Assembly: GCF_047511655.1 (NCBI RefSeq)
Contig: NC_133389.1
Coordinates: 156,193,973 to 156,257,972, forward strand
Source: Castor canadensis
Lineage: Eukaryota; Chordata; Mammalia; Rodentia; Castoridae
Length of the DNA stretch: 64,000 bases
Direction: 5' to 3'
Shown: positions 55,601 to 62,504 of the stretch, in pieces
Position numbering within the stretch: the first letter of the stretch is position 1
How the letters are laid out: each line of letters opens with the position of its first letter
Notes under the pieces: generated by a model
Database searches by the model: none
Seen by the model: only the letters and a program-made list of their open reading frames with translations
Told to the model about the DNA's origin: nothing
Translations under genes and position numbers: made by a program

Positions 55601-56532
55601 GGACTCTGGCTTCAGAATGCAGCCTTTGCCACTTGCTAACCACGTCAATTTAACGTTTCTGCAAATTGGAGACAGTAATGCAACCTTTTCAAAAGGCATG
55701 TAACATGTTTGAAATGAAATAATTCATGTGAACTGCTCACTCTAGTCTAGCATTTGCTTAACAGTTAACAAACATAAGCTGTTCTTATTACAGGTGGCCT
55801 CCAAAGTGTGTAAGTAAAAGTGTAATTTTTTTTGAAACAAGAGATCATTTTTCCCTTTAGAGGAATAAGAATGTTTAGTAGTCAGTGTATAAATTAGTAG
55901 AAGAGTTTAACATTCCACGAATTATAGGAGATGACATAAACTTATTTTTGGCTAGGATGCCTCAGACAGGGAATTGTTGAGCTGAAAAAGTCAACTGAGT
56001 TCCAGATATGTGAGAAGAATCTAGAGAGATGTGGCTCCTCTGTTAGAGGAATATTTCTGTCTGTGAAATACCATGATGGTTCTACCTTAGTCCTGTAATT
56101 GGGAAGGTCTTGCAGGCACCGCACCGAACAGGGTAAGTGGCCTGTTGTGTGGTTGACAGGCGGTAGCAGGTTGGGAACCACAGGAGAATGAGAGGCTCAG
56201 ACAGAATCCAAGACAGGAATTTCTCCTCCTTGATTCCTGGGCTCAACACCTGAAAAACAATGGCACAAAAGTGCATTTTTAGGCATGATTCGTACTTTTC
56301 TTTTCTGGCTCTGTTTCTGTCAGTTCTGCAGGAGAAGTTTACCACAGAAACAGTTACAGGCAAGGCTACCTCCTAAATTAGGTTGTCTACTTTAAATCAG
56401 TCAGCCAAACTTTTCAAGCCTGTCTGCTCTGGCTCCCAGAGACATTTTCATAGCACTGACCCCTCGGAAACAGCTGAGGACGGCACTTTCCACAGAGCAC
56501 AGTGTGCGACTCTCTCCCACGACAGATGGGAT
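16588..56532 (-). CDS. DYTN: Dystrotelin (DYTN), nine exons, 5' part not found
   Basis: Dystrotelin is a ZZ-type zinc-finger protein of the dystrophin/dystrobrevin superfamily, reported in the nervous system and testis; its function is poorly known. Exons on this strand, in transcript order: 56532-56461, 56249-56086, 53012-52901, 51441-51293, 46195-46048, 45047-44977, 32244-32085, 29890-29410, 16691-16588. Every junction is phase-compatible and no exon has an internal stop. Joined, they encode 486 codons, or 413 without the 46 kb and 45 kb exons. The order is: end of the EF-hand-like region, ZZ domain, basic helix, coiled coil, acidic low-complexity region, conserved short C-terminus. The N-terminal roughly 160 residues expected from the family are not seen. 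One donor is broken (see exon 53012-52901), so the gene may be impaired. Confidence 0.88.
18472..21103 (-). pseudogene. Broken L1 ORF2 (endonuclease/reverse transcriptase)
   Basis: Fragments in shifting frames at 21103-20921, 20583-20116 (fingers/palm, [14 protein letters not shown]), 20085-19801 ([13 protein letters not shown]), 19758-19528, 19147-18875 and 18846-18472. Family order is retained, but stops between the blocks show it is inactive. Confidence 0.88.
21913..22895 (-). pseudogene. Broken L1 ORF1 (RNA-binding protein)
   Basis: Three overlapping pieces in different frames: 22895-22674 (coiled coil, [17 protein letters not shown]), 22699-22304 (RRM-like, [14 protein letters not shown]) and 22272-21913 (C-terminal domain, [16 protein letters not shown]). 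L1 ORF1p is the nucleic-acid chaperone of the element. The frame is interrupted, so no functional product is expected. Confidence 0.85.
23955..24280. other. DYTN intronic sequence, nothing recognised
   Basis: No repeat or exon recognised between the L1 right duplication and the SINE at 24283. Confidence 0.4.
24283..24388 (+). repeat. ID-type SINE with AAAT-repeat tail
   Basis: GCTGGGCTGGTGGAGTGCCTCAAG start, tRNA-like B box, then (AAAT)n at 24361-24388 grown from the poly(A) tail. Confidence 0.8.
24410..25860 (-). repeat. Old L1/HAL1-type LINE
   Basis: Antisense blocks are recognisable from L1 endonuclease and ORF1 regions, for example around 24730-24790 (ACCATTGACATGGAATACC...TTTCAGCCTGTGTGTCC) and 25600-25740. 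It is heavily diverged. Sequence at 25870-26040 looks like LINE coiled-coil sequence in the opposite direction, suggesting an internal inversion. Confidence 0.6.
26230..28250. other. DYTN intron, no coding feature recognised
   Basis: AT-rich. Open frames at 27404-27616 and 27684-27872 on the - strand lack splice or family support. No clear repeat family seen. Confidence 0.4.
28255..28745 (+). repeat. MaLR-like LTR fragment split by a TTCC microsatellite
   Basis: The old repeat reads CACAGGCTGAATTGTGTTG..., ATGTGACTGTATTTGAGATA..., GAGGCCTCAGAAGAAACCAA... and ends GTTATGGTTACCCTAG. A TTCC/TTTC microsatellite occupies 28563-28690. A piece of the same family occurs in reverse at about 46835-46960. 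The family name is uncertain. Confidence 0.5.
29150..29330 (+). repeat. MIR SINE fragment
   Basis: Contains AATGCTTACTATGTGGCAGGTGC and CACCTTTAACTCTCACA, typical MIR core order. Confidence 0.7.
29410..29890 (-). CDS. DYTN: DYTN large exon, acidic low-complexity region
   Basis: The 481-bp exon encodes 160 codons plus one base. The acceptor is TTTGCCCAG and the donor TCAG|GTAAGA. The first codon is ACA; the product begins [14 protein letters not shown]. It is rich in Pro, Gln, Asn, Ser and Glu and probably disordered. Near the end is a conserved acidic helix ([19 protein letters not shown]) followed by [10 protein letters not shown]. The long uninterrupted frame in a region with little structural constraint argues that the gene was under selection until recently. 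Confidence 0.93.
31023..31107 (-). repeat. ID-type SINE
   Basis: Antisense tRNA-like unit with T-run tail at 31023, inserted in the hAT-like element. Confidence 0.82.
31425..31622 (-). repeat. B4-like composite SINE
   Basis: On the - strand a B1-like unit (TGGTGGTACATGCCTGTTATCC) is followed by an older ID-like unit (GATGTACTCAGTGGTAGAGC), the order typical of rodent B4. Confidence 0.65.
32085..32244 (-). CDS. DYTN: DYTN coiled-coil exon
   Basis: The 160-bp exon has acceptor GTTCTCTTCTTAG and donor AAG|GTAAAA. It encodes one completing base plus 53 codons beginning [14 protein letters not shown] and ending QQMEQDLK. The Leu/Ile spacing and high charge indicate a parallel coiled coil, equivalent to the dimerising helices of dystrophin and dystrobrevin. 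Residues such as [15 protein letters not shown] are close to the family sequence as I know it. Confidence 0.92.
32712..32897 (+). repeat. Composite 7SL-ID SINE with CA tail
   Basis: GGCTGGGCGTCGTGGTGTAC start of a 7SL unit, a decayed ID half from about 32835, and a (CA)n tail at 32880-32896. Confidence 0.7.
32905..33472 (+). repeat. L2 LINE 3' region
   Basis: Shows the L2 3' pattern: GCTTAAAGCCCTGCCACAG..., CCTTTAAGTCTTTGCTAAC..., CAAAGCCTTCCTTGACTG. Truncated by the L1 insertion at 33488. Confidence 0.65.
33966..35315 (-). pseudogene. L1 ORF2 C-terminal part, 449 codons open
   Basis: This is the longest open frame in the window. It starts in the connection region ([19 protein letters not shown]) and includes the L1 C-terminal zinc-knuckle-like motif C-x3-C-x7-H-x4-C ([14 protein letters not shown]...). 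It ends LICGH. The open frame and low divergence suggest a fairly recent insertion, but the remaining ORF2 is cut off by the inserted fragment. Confidence 0.9.
35410..37065 (+). mobile_element. 5'-end-only L1 fragment (5' UTR plus start of ORF1) inside the L1
   Basis: Begins GGGAGATTCCAAGATGGCGG, the intact L1 5' end, and stops just after the ORF1 start (ATG at 37016; GGAAACCAGTTTCCTCACAG shared with ORF1). It is flanked by perfect 12-bp repeats TAGTCTTCCTCA at 35398-35409 and 37066-37077. No poly(A) tail is present. It corresponds to the reverse complement of about 40650-42312. GT microsatellite at 36479-36506. Confidence 0.88.
35850..36130 (+). repeat. Monomer-like tandem units in the L1 5' UTR
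   Basis: Two tandem units (35850-35993 and 35994-36122), each starting AAATAAACAAG and ending GACCCACCTCCCAC...GT, followed by the start of a third (AGATAAACACG). Equivalent units lie in the - strand L1 at about 41550-41890. Confidence 0.7.
37065..39447 (-). pseudogene. L1 ORF2 N-terminal part (endonuclease and reverse transcriptase), broken
   Basis: ORF2 opens at 39447 with the endonuclease ([17 protein letters not shown]), continues at 38926-38249 and, after frame breaks, at 37670-37065. That last piece contains the reverse-transcriptase block [18 protein letters not shown] and the catalytic FADD box near 37350. The frame enters the inserted fragment at 37077/37066 and resumes at 35315. 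Confidence 0.9.
39498..40701 (-). pseudogene. L1 ORF1, broken
   Basis: The start is ATG at 40701 ([17 protein letters not shown]), followed by frame breaks. Pieces at 40175-39903 ([14 protein letters not shown]) and 39857-39498 ([16 protein letters not shown]) hold the RRM and C-terminal domains. Confidence 0.85.
42330..44485. other. DYTN: DYTN intron, no coding feature recognised
   Basis: AT-rich intron upstream (in gene direction) of the L1. No convincing exon; open frames at 42798-43097 (+) and 44064-44315 (-) lack support. Confidence 0.4.
44500..44853 (+). repeat. Trimeric 7SL-7SL-ID SINE with target-site duplication
   Basis: First 7SL-like unit from 44501 (ATGGCTCATGACTATAAACC), second from about 44625 (GATGCGTGCTGGTGATCCCAG), an A-run at 44738-44755, then an ID unit (GGCATGGCTCAAGTGGTAG). 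Flanked by TTGTTTCMAATTAA at 44486-44499 and 44854-44867. Confidence 0.8.
44977..45047 (-). CDS. DYTN: DYTN exon, start of coiled coil (cassette part 2)
   Basis: The 71-bp exon has acceptor TTGCTTCTGTAG and strong donor AAG|GTAAGG. The 23 codons ([20 protein letters not shown]...) are charged, with heptad-like spacing of hydrophobic residues, and run directly into the coiled coil of the next exon (RLLKKQLN). The phase is 0 in and 2 out, completing an Arg codon with the next exon. It is too short to stand out by itself; the call rests on splice sites, phase and the continuity of the coiled coil. Confidence 0.65.
45411..45498 (-). repeat. ID-type SINE
   Basis: Well-preserved antisense ID unit with T-run at 45411-45419. 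Confidence 0.85.
45890..45994. repeat. GGAA tetranucleotide microsatellite
   Basis: About 100 bp of nearly pure (GGAA)n with a few AAAG/AGAA interruptions, about 54 bp downstream (gene direction) of the donor of the DYTN exon at 46048. Confidence 0.95.
46048..46195 (-). CDS. DYTN: DYTN exon, Ser/Gly/His-rich linker (cassette part 1)
   Basis: The exon is 148 bp with acceptor CTTTCTAACAG and donor CAG|GTGAGT. One base completes an Arg codon; then come 49 codons starting [11 protein letters not shown] and ending DDNTPHHQ. The composition suggests a flexible linker, and no domain is recognised. It enters in phase 2 and leaves in phase 0. With the next exon it forms a frame-neutral pair, because the flanking exons at 51.3 kb and 32.2 kb could also join directly. 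From memory the human protein lacks this stretch while the mouse protein is longer; I cannot check this. Confidence 0.68.
46830..46965 (-). repeat. MaLR-like LTR fragment
   Basis: GGGCTGCTATGAAAAAATACC..., GTGTGGCTTAAATAACAC..., ACAGCTCTAGAGACTGAGAGTC: reverse of the repeat seen at 28.3-28.7 kb. Short and old; family name uncertain. Confidence 0.45.
47560..48140 (+). repeat. L2 LINE fragment
   Basis: Degenerate L2 reverse-transcriptase sequence: CAAGGTCATCTATGACCTCA..., CAAATTTACATCTACAG..., ACAGAACTCCTGATCTTCCC. Confidence 0.65.
48430..49890. other. DYTN: DYTN intron, no feature recognised
   Basis: AT-rich; no exon or clear repeat family. Confidence 0.4.
49896..50222 (+). repeat. Trimeric 7SL-7SL-ID SINE
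   Basis: 7SL unit (GGCCAGGCATGGTCACTCAC), second 7SL-like unit from about 50028 (GCTGTGGTGTGTGCCTGTTATC), then ID unit (GAGCATGACTCAAGCTAGAGC). Confidence 0.8.
50235..50640 (-). repeat. L2 LINE fragment
   Basis: Antisense L2 3' pattern: GATGACATCTGAGCAAAAACC, then GGAAGCCAGCAGAAGG. Confidence 0.5.
51293..51441 (-). CDS. DYTN: DYTN exon, basic helical segment after ZZ
   Basis: The product reads [17 protein letters not shown]... and ends NHVQA plus two bases of an Arg codon (AG|G). The donor is CAG|GTGAGT type and strong. The acceptor is a tandem NAGNAG (CCAGCAG|TTG), so use of the first AG (exon start 51444) would add one Gln. The chosen start keeps alignment with the family. The segment is rich in Arg, Leu and Asn and probably helical. 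Confidence 0.85.
51450..52895. other. DYTN: DYTN intron between ZZ exon and next exon
   Basis: No further exon recognised. The 100-codon open frame at 51979-52281 (+) has no family resemblance. Confidence 0.45.
52901..53012 (-). CDS. DYTN: DYTN exon, core of ZZ zinc finger; donor mutated
   Basis: One base completes the Arg codon; then come 37 codons starting [12 protein letters not shown] and ending VEHCVQ. The CxxC pairs in RCLKC and ICQGC, with the downstream His-rich HSKSHQKLH stretch, complete a ZZ finger that binds two zinc ions. The acceptor is AATTGACAG. The last codon CAG is followed by ATAATG, where CAG|GTAATG would be expected, so the +1 base of the donor is A. Other GTs nearby (52908-52907, ACT|GTGTTC) are poor, though that one could join in frame to a later AG in the next exon. 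Confidence 0.88.
53280..53510 (+). repeat. MIR-like SINE fragment
   Basis: Pattern CCAAGTGCCTTCTATAGGCTGGGCACTGTG and a decayed 3' part. Confidence 0.45.
53828..54043 (-). repeat. Composite 7SL-ID SINE
   Basis: Antisense ID unit (GTTTGAACTCAGAGCC...) followed by a decayed 7SL unit ending GGCATGAGGCACTGTGCCC. Confidence 0.72.
54225..54554 (-). repeat. Trimeric 7SL-7SL-ID SINE
   Basis: Antisense ID unit at 54240-54297, then two 7SL-like units, the second ending CACTATGCCCAGCC at 54554. Confidence 0.78.
54590..54720 (-). repeat. MIR-like SINE fragment
   Basis: GAGCAAGTCACTTAAAATC, GCCATCTATAAATTAGG: antisense MIR order. A similar fragment occurs at about 56805-56900. Confidence 0.55.
55600..55790 (-). 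repeat. MIR-like SINE fragment
   Basis: GCCACTTGCTAACCACG..., TTTCTGCAAATTGGAGAC..., antisense MIR order. Confidence 0.55.
56086..56249 (-). CDS. DYTN: DYTN exon, linker and first ZZ cysteine pair
   Basis: The 164-bp exon runs from a TTGTTTTTCAG acceptor to the donor AAG|GTAGAA. The product begins [14 protein letters not shown] and contains the superfamily motif of aromatic and hydrophobic residues around [11 protein letters not shown]. It ends at [15 protein letters not shown] plus two bases of an Arg codon. The CGAC pair supplies the first two zinc ligands of the ZZ finger. The phase is 0 at the start and 2 at the end, matching the next exon. Confidence 0.93.
56461..56532 (-). CDS. DYTN: DYTN exon upstream of ZZ domain (72 bp)
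   Basis: The exon encodes 24 residues starting IPSVVGES and ending SCFRG, homologous to the dystrophin segment just before the WW/EF-to-ZZ linker (the pattern ...SCFQ is conserved in the superfamily). The acceptor is strong (CCTCTTGCAG). The exon starts and ends in phase 0. The donor reads GGG|GTCAGT, usable but weak. A diverged copy of this exon with its flanks lies at 57961-58097 and keeps CAG|GTAAGT. Confidence 0.82.
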
Positions 56533-57111
56533 CTGCAAGAGGAAACCTCATGCCAGCTGTTGGAAAATGGAGAAATATGTGGCCCCTCACTCATTATGCC
56601 TGGGCAACGGTGCTCACAGCCATGGAGGCACAGGTATTGGGTTCCTGACACTGGATGGACTGTCTGAATCAAAGCAAAAATGAAATGTCTAGTTTTTGTG
56701 GAATGCTTAAATTGAAACAAGGAATGAACCATTTGGAAGAAGAGAAGGGAGGAAGATGAGAGAAGAAAGTCTGGCAATGGAATGATAAAGAGATGGCTTG
56801 TTGTGTCAGTTCTTATGACCTGGTCAAATTATTTTAATTTTTCTTTGCCCTTATTTACCTATGAAATGCAGATCACAATGATATGGCATTAAAGTTTATA
56901 GCACTTTTCTTTTAGTGAAAGTAATAGTAAAGTTTATTAGGAAAAGAATTTAATACAACAGGATAAAGTGGGAGAGAAATGGGGGACAAACAAAGGAACA
57001 CTTTCTGTTCCCCATGCAGGAAATGGGAGCAGACTCCAAAGTTATAGTATGTTTAAGGAGAACCTTTCAAATGTTTTCATATCACATCATCTTATCAAAT
57101 GCCAATTGTTA

Positions 57112-57540
57112 GTCAATTTTTTTGTCACTATGACAAAACATCTGACATAAACAACTTAAAAGTAGCAAAGATTTGTTTTGGCTCATGGTTTCAACTCTTG
57201 GTTGGCTGGGTCCTTTGTTTCCGGGTTGTGGTAAAGTAGAACATCATGGCAAAAGGGTACGGTGGCCAGGAAGCAGAAAGAGGTAGGGTCCTGGGACAAT
57301 TCATCCCCCTATATCATACCCCCAGTGACCTACCTCCTCCAATTAGGCCCTACCTTTGAAGTTTCTACCACCTCCCACCAGTCCATTCTAATAACGAATC
57401 TATAATTATGATCAATCAATCCATTGAATAAGTCAGAGCCTTCATGATCCAATAGTCTCCCAATGATTAGATCCACTGGCTGAGGACCACACCTTTGACA
57501 CATGATTCTTTTTGGGAATACTTCATATCCAAACCATAAC
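57112..57540 (-). repeat. LTR-like interspersed repeat
   Basis: TCACTATGACAAAACATCTG..., GGCCAGGAAGCAGAAAGAG..., CACATGATTCTTTTTGGGAA..., TTCATATCCAAACCATAAC. The same family is present in the opposite direction at 63690-63998. It resembles MaLR-type LTRs; exact family uncertain. Confidence 0.55.
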
Positions 57541-57589
57541 ATCAGTCTTTGAGGTAGGGGGTAATCATTATCCTTATCAAAAGCAAGTG

Positions 57590-58430
57590 GTGACAGGAAG
57601 TGACATTGCTATGTCAGAGAGATATTTGCATCCCTATGTTCATTGCAGCATTATTCACATTCGCCAAGACATGGAAAAAACCTGGGTGTCCATGGACACT
57701 CATGAATGGAGAAGATGTGATGCATATAAAATAGAATACTGCCAAGTCTTCAAAAAGAAGGAAATCCTACCATTTGCTATAACATGGATGAACCTAGAAA
57801 ACAATATGCTAAGTGAAACCAGCCAGACACAGGAATACTACGTGGGAAATCCGAAAAAGCTGAACTCATAGAAACAGAGAGTAGAATGGTGGTTTCCAGG
57901 AGCTGGGGTGGAAATGGGGAGATGTTGCTAAAAGAGTATAAACCTTAAGTTTACTTTAAATGTCTACTTTAAATCAGTCAGCCAAACTTTTCAAGCATGT
58001 CTGCCCTGGTTCTCAGAGACATTTTCATAGCACTTACCTGTTGGAAACAGCTGAGGACAGCACTTTCCACAGACTCTCTCCCACAACAGTTGGGATCTTA
58101 ATTATAAGATAATTAAGTTATGGGGGTCTAATATACAGCATGGTATTATATTGTTCACTTGAAATTTGATAAGAGAACAGATTTTGGGTCTCCCCTTCTC
58201 TCCAACCCCCTCACAGTGACTATAGGTGATTATGAGTGTGATGGATGTGGCTAAGTAACTTGATCATGGTAAACATTACACTGTGTGTATATGGGAAAAA
58301 ACCCACATCTTTTCTTTTTTTGGGATGGGGCTGTCTGTGCTGGTCTTGATCCTCCTTCTTCTTGCCCTGGAGTAGCCAGAACTACATCTTGAATATGTAT
58401 AATTTTTTTATTTGCCAATTAAATTGGGGG
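57590..58430 (+). repeat. Old L1 3' end (ORF2 tail and 3' UTR)
   Basis: Typical mammalian L1 3' sequence: CCCTATGTTCATTGCAGC, GAACTCATAGAAACAGAGAG, then after the inserted DYTN copy (57961-58097) GGGGGTCTAATATACAGCATG and CACTTGAAATTTGATAAGAG. A short T-rich repeat piece (58308-58380) interrupts the end. Confidence 0.75.
57961..58097 (-). pseudogene. DYTN: Diverged partial copy of the 72-bp DYTN exon with flanking intron
   Basis: This segment matches 56384-56534 over its whole length (3' intron flank, donor, exon, acceptor edge). It keeps the IPTVVGES coding start and a canonical donor (CAG|GTAAGT) but lacks 13 bp in the middle of the exon, which shifts the frame. Its acceptor side has lost the pyrimidine tract. 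It lies inside an old L1 3' end whose sequence resumes on both sides. Confidence 0.75.
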
Positions 58431-58705
58431 TGGTGGTCATGAGTGCTGGGGTTTGAACTCAGGGTCTCATGCTTGCTAGGCAAATGCTCTACCACTTGAC
58501 CCACATTCTTATCCCTTTTTATTTGGTTTATTTTTCAGGTAGGGTCTCACTTTTTGTCTGGGCCATCATACTCCTACCTGGGACCATGGGCCCATGCCAC
58601 CATGCCCAGATTATGGTTGAGATAGGGTTTTGACTTTTTTTGGGGGAAGGGGGTCTAGTCTCAATCCTCAACCCTCCCAATGATCTCTGTCTCCTGAGTA
58701 GTTCC
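58427..58705 (-). repeat. Composite 7SL-ID SINE (probably trimeric)
   Basis: Antisense ID unit (GGGTTTGAACTCAGGGTC) followed by decayed 7SL-like units ending near TCTGTCTCCTGAGTAG. Confidence 0.7.
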
Positions 58706-59736
58706 AATTAAATAGTTTTCTAAAAATTGAGGATGTGATGATTGTGATTGGACATTTTGCTTACTCTTTATTCAGGGTTTTTCATAAGGCTTTGTAATAA
58801 GGCTTAATGTACATTTTTCAATCACAATCACCTTAAGGAATATAACTAAGGGACTGTGAACCTCCTGTGACTTCCAAGATAGCCAAGGACTTGGCTTTGA
58901 CATCATCCATATGCACAGATATGTATACTTGTCACCCCCATCAATTCCTATTTGGTCATGAGTCCCAATTCCACATCTGATCTCTTCCGAGACACAAGAT
59001 GTCAGCAGGCAAAAGTAATCTCAGAGAACTCCTGCTGAGTTCATCAACTTGAATGAACATTCTTCTAATCAGGGAAGTGGCACTTAAAACCTCTTTGCTG
59101 ACAATTAGGCAGAAGTAAACAAACATTTGTGTAATAGTGACAAGATGGCTTGTACTTTAAATTGATAATAACCCTATCACCAGTGAAATGTAAGTAACTA
59201 TTCTTTATGTTATTTGTCATTTGTGAAAAATAACCCATTACTCATCTTTTGGCTTTTGAATGGTGATGAACTAACTGGACCACTTATTTAGACAGTGTTG
59301 CTGACTCAACATTCACCTTCCTCTGGTGTCCTTGAGCCATGGGAAAAGAATTTAATTTCACATGTAAAATAAAGGAGGTAGATAACATGAGATCAACTTG
59401 CCAGCTCTGAGATTCTAACACTACTGAAAAGAAAATTCACTTCTGTAGTGGGTTTTAACCTACATTTCTTGCTATTAAGTGTGCATAAAGATTTTGTAGA
59501 TTAATTGCCATTTGAATAATTTCTTGCAGGTGTTCTATGGAAGAATAAGCATGACTAGATGGTATGCTGGCGCAGGCAGAATGACACTTGAAATGATAAT
59601 TAGGATTCTTAAGAGAGGATTTGAATCACATAGTGGGGACTGGAATTTTCTGTGGGAATCCATCCTTGAGTCCATAATGGCAGTCAACAGAATGATAATT
59701 TGCTAGACAAATCTCCACCATCCTAACAGCTTTCTC

Positions 59737-59810
59737 AGGAGCATACCAATGCATGGAGATGGGGAAGGAGGGGAGGAGCATACTAACGCATGGAGATGGG
59801 GAAGGAGGGG
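59737..59810. repeat. 37-bp tandem duplication
   Basis: Two adjacent 37-bp units starting AGGAGCATAC and ending GGGGAAGGAGGGG, differing at two positions (CAATG/TAACG). Confidence 0.9.
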
Positions 59811-60829
59811 AGGGTGGGGTGTGTTAGGATAGCTGACATTTTAGCAGCTCATTGACCTTAGTTGAGTTTGGAACAAGGGCAGCATTTTAGGGCCTAATGG
59901 ATGGACTATGCTAGTCTGGAGACATCAGTAAGAGTCAGAAGGGGAACACAAGGAATTCTAGAAGAAAAAGAAAATGCCCCTTAGCCCATCTCCTTTCATC
60001 ACATACACTTAATATCTGATTGTGAACAGATTTTCCTACCCTCACTGGCTCCCCGCCTGCTTGAGTTCTGAGACGTGGGGTTGTTGGGGAACAGCATCTG
60101 CCATGGTGGGGCCCTGAGACCTGTCTGAGAGTCTGCAGCAAGTTGGCAATCTCTATGTGCTGTTGCAACCAGCAGAATAGTTCAAAAGTATCTATTCCTG
60201 ACATTTTCACCTTATAAAAAATTTAAAGTACCACTGTATTTAAGAAATACAAACATCTTGGAGAAAAGAGGAGAGCAGAGCAATATGGGAGGAAAGGACT
60301 CTTCAGCAATTGCCACCCTCTGCAGAAACATCAATTTGAACAAATACCTATTAGCTCAAATATCTTCTTAAGAGTTAAACCAGGTAAGAGATCAAAGTAC
60401 TTGGTTATAGCACAATAATAAGAAAAACACTATTGAAGAGGGCAGGAAAGATAGTTTTCCATTGCCTGTGTTATTCTTTCCTCAAACCAAGGCAGAAGAG
60501 TGTTTGGGGGAAAGAGAAGGTAAGTGTAGCAATTTGCAGTGGATCCAATACTGGGTTCATTACAGTAAGATTGAGCACAAAGAGATACCCATAACCCCTG
60601 ACTATAGGCTGTTACCTGTGGTCTGAACCTTGAATTTGTAGATAGGCTTACTGTTGAAGGACATTCCCAGACAAAGGTAGGTTGCAAAGACTGAAGTAGC
60701 TACCTATTATTTCAATGTGCAAACATAAAAATATGACCATAGGAACAAGAATAACCAGGTAAACATAAATGTCACCAGTGACTGACTCTGACAAAATAAG
60801 GTGCCAGTGACTGACTCTGAAGAGATGGA

Positions 60830-62215
60830 AATGTATGAACTGCCCGACAAAGAATGCAAAAAACATTTTAAGGAAGTTTAGCAAACTTCAAGGAAATATA
60901 AAGAAACAATTCTGAAATTTATCAGAAAAATTGAAATAATAAAAAAAATCAAACAAATACTGGAGCAGAAAAATACAATGAACAAAATGAAAAATATGGT
61001 AGAGGGCTGTAATCTTAGAATTGATCAAGCAGAATGATGAATGTTTGGATTTAAAGACAGGTCATATGAAAGAATATTGTTAGAGGAAAACACAGAAAAA
61101 GATTGAAGAAAGCTTACAGAATTTATGGAACAGCATCAAAAGAGCAAAGATATGAGTCATTGACATTCAAGAGGGGGTAGAAAGAGACAAAGAGGTAGAA
61201 AGCTTATTTAAAGAAATAGATAATAACAGCAGAAATCTTTCCAGGAGGAGAAGTAATAAAGGAGAATGATGGAAGGGGCGAATCTAACTAAGATATATTG
61301 TAAGCACGTTTGTAAATGTCACAATGTACTCCAGTATAACAATAATATGCTAACAAAATAAGATTAAAAAAAGAAAACTTTCCAAACCTAGTAAAAGATA
61401 TAAATACCCAGATACAGGAAGGCCAAAGATCTCCAGTGAGATTTAGTCTCAGTGAAAGTACTCCATGATGACAATCAGTATTCCATACCTGCAGTTTACA
61501 CGTCCATGGATTCAAACACCCATGATTAAAAAGTGTTTGAAAAGTATTTTATAAGTAATGAATTTTTACCACTTTTTTCTTGTCACTGTTCCCTACATAA
61601 TACAGTATGTAACTATTTAGATGGTATTTACAACACATTAGGTATATTAAGTAATTAGAGATGATTTAAAGTATACAAGAGATGTGTGAGATTATATGCA
61701 AATACCATGCTGCTTTATAGATGGGACTTGTGCTTCCATGGATTTTGGTGTTCACAGTGAGTGCTTAAATCAATCCCCTTGGACACTGAGAAACAGATGT
61801 ATCATAATTAAACTGTAGAAAACAAAGACTGCCTGAAAGTTTCAAAAGAAAAGCAGCAAATAACATATAATGGAGTTCTAATGTGTATGTCTATGTCTAG
61901 TTGTAGACTTCTCAGCAGAAGCCTGTATAGACTAGGAGGGAGTAAGAGATCATATTCAAAGTGCTGAGGGAGAAAGAAAACAAACCCTGCCAACCAAGAA
62001 TACTGAACCCAGCAAAGTTGTTCTTCAGAAATGAAGAAGAGATCAAAAAATTTCCACGAACAAATGTTGAGGGTTCTTTACCACCAGACCTGTCTTACAA
62101 AAAATGCTAAAGGGAGTTCTTTAAAAGAATGCTAATGAAAACATCTGAAAGTATAAAACTAAAGCTGAAAACACTGTCAAATTCAGAACACTCAAAAAAT
62201 GTAATGGTGCTGTTC
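60830..62215 (+). repeat. Old HAL1/L1M-type LINE, interrupted by a MER2-like element
   Basis: ORF1-like coiled-coil sequence (60840-61010) and, after the interruption, ACCAAGAATACTGAACCCAGC... AAATGCTAAAGGGAGTTCTT. No open frame of note. Confidence 0.6.
61471..61800. mobile_element. MER2-like (Tigger-group) nonautonomous DNA transposon
   Basis: Segment with TCCATGGATTCAAACACCC near the left end, the internal AGATGATTTAAAGTATACA, ATATGCAAATAC, and CCATGGATTTTGGT...CAATCCCCTT near the right end: the MER2 order. Diverged ends, no transposase. Confidence 0.65.
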
Positions 62216-62369
62216 AAACCACATACATCTTTAGTGTGAGGGCTGAAAGTCAAAACCAGTAAAAATAATCATAGCTACAATTTGTTGAAGTGTATGCAAT
62301 AGAAAAAGATGTAAATTGTGATCCCCAAATTAAAAATGTCTGGAGAGGGAGTGGAATTAAAATGTAGAG

Positions 62370-62504
62370 TTTTTTTTGTTTTGTTTTGTTTGCTTGTTTG
62401 AGACAAGGACTCCCTAAGTAGCCCTGGCTGGCCTGGAACTTGAGATCCTTCTGTCTTAACCTCCTGAGTGCTGGATTAATAGGTGGGTACCATGACAACC
62501 AGTA
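62370..62504 (-). repeat. B1-like 7SL-derived SINE monomer
   Basis: Antisense B1: (T/G)-rich tail, GAGACAAGGACTCCCTAAG, GGCTGGCCTGGAACTTGAG, CTCCTGAGTGCTGGATTA. Confidence 0.75.

Noticed and set aside
56383-56777. Open frames on both strands around the 72-bp DYTN exon
   Set aside because: Shadows of, or read-through beyond, the real exon; only 56532-56461 has splice and family support.
60090-60215. Possible degenerate DYTN exon upstream of IPSVVGES (reads ...IANLLQTLRQ before a GTCTCA donor on the - strand)
   Set aside because: A few residues resemble the expected ...LLTDLQQ end, but the donor is weak, the upstream part matches only in another frame, and no acceptor is convincing. Left unresolved; aligning the region with another rodent's DYTN would settle it.
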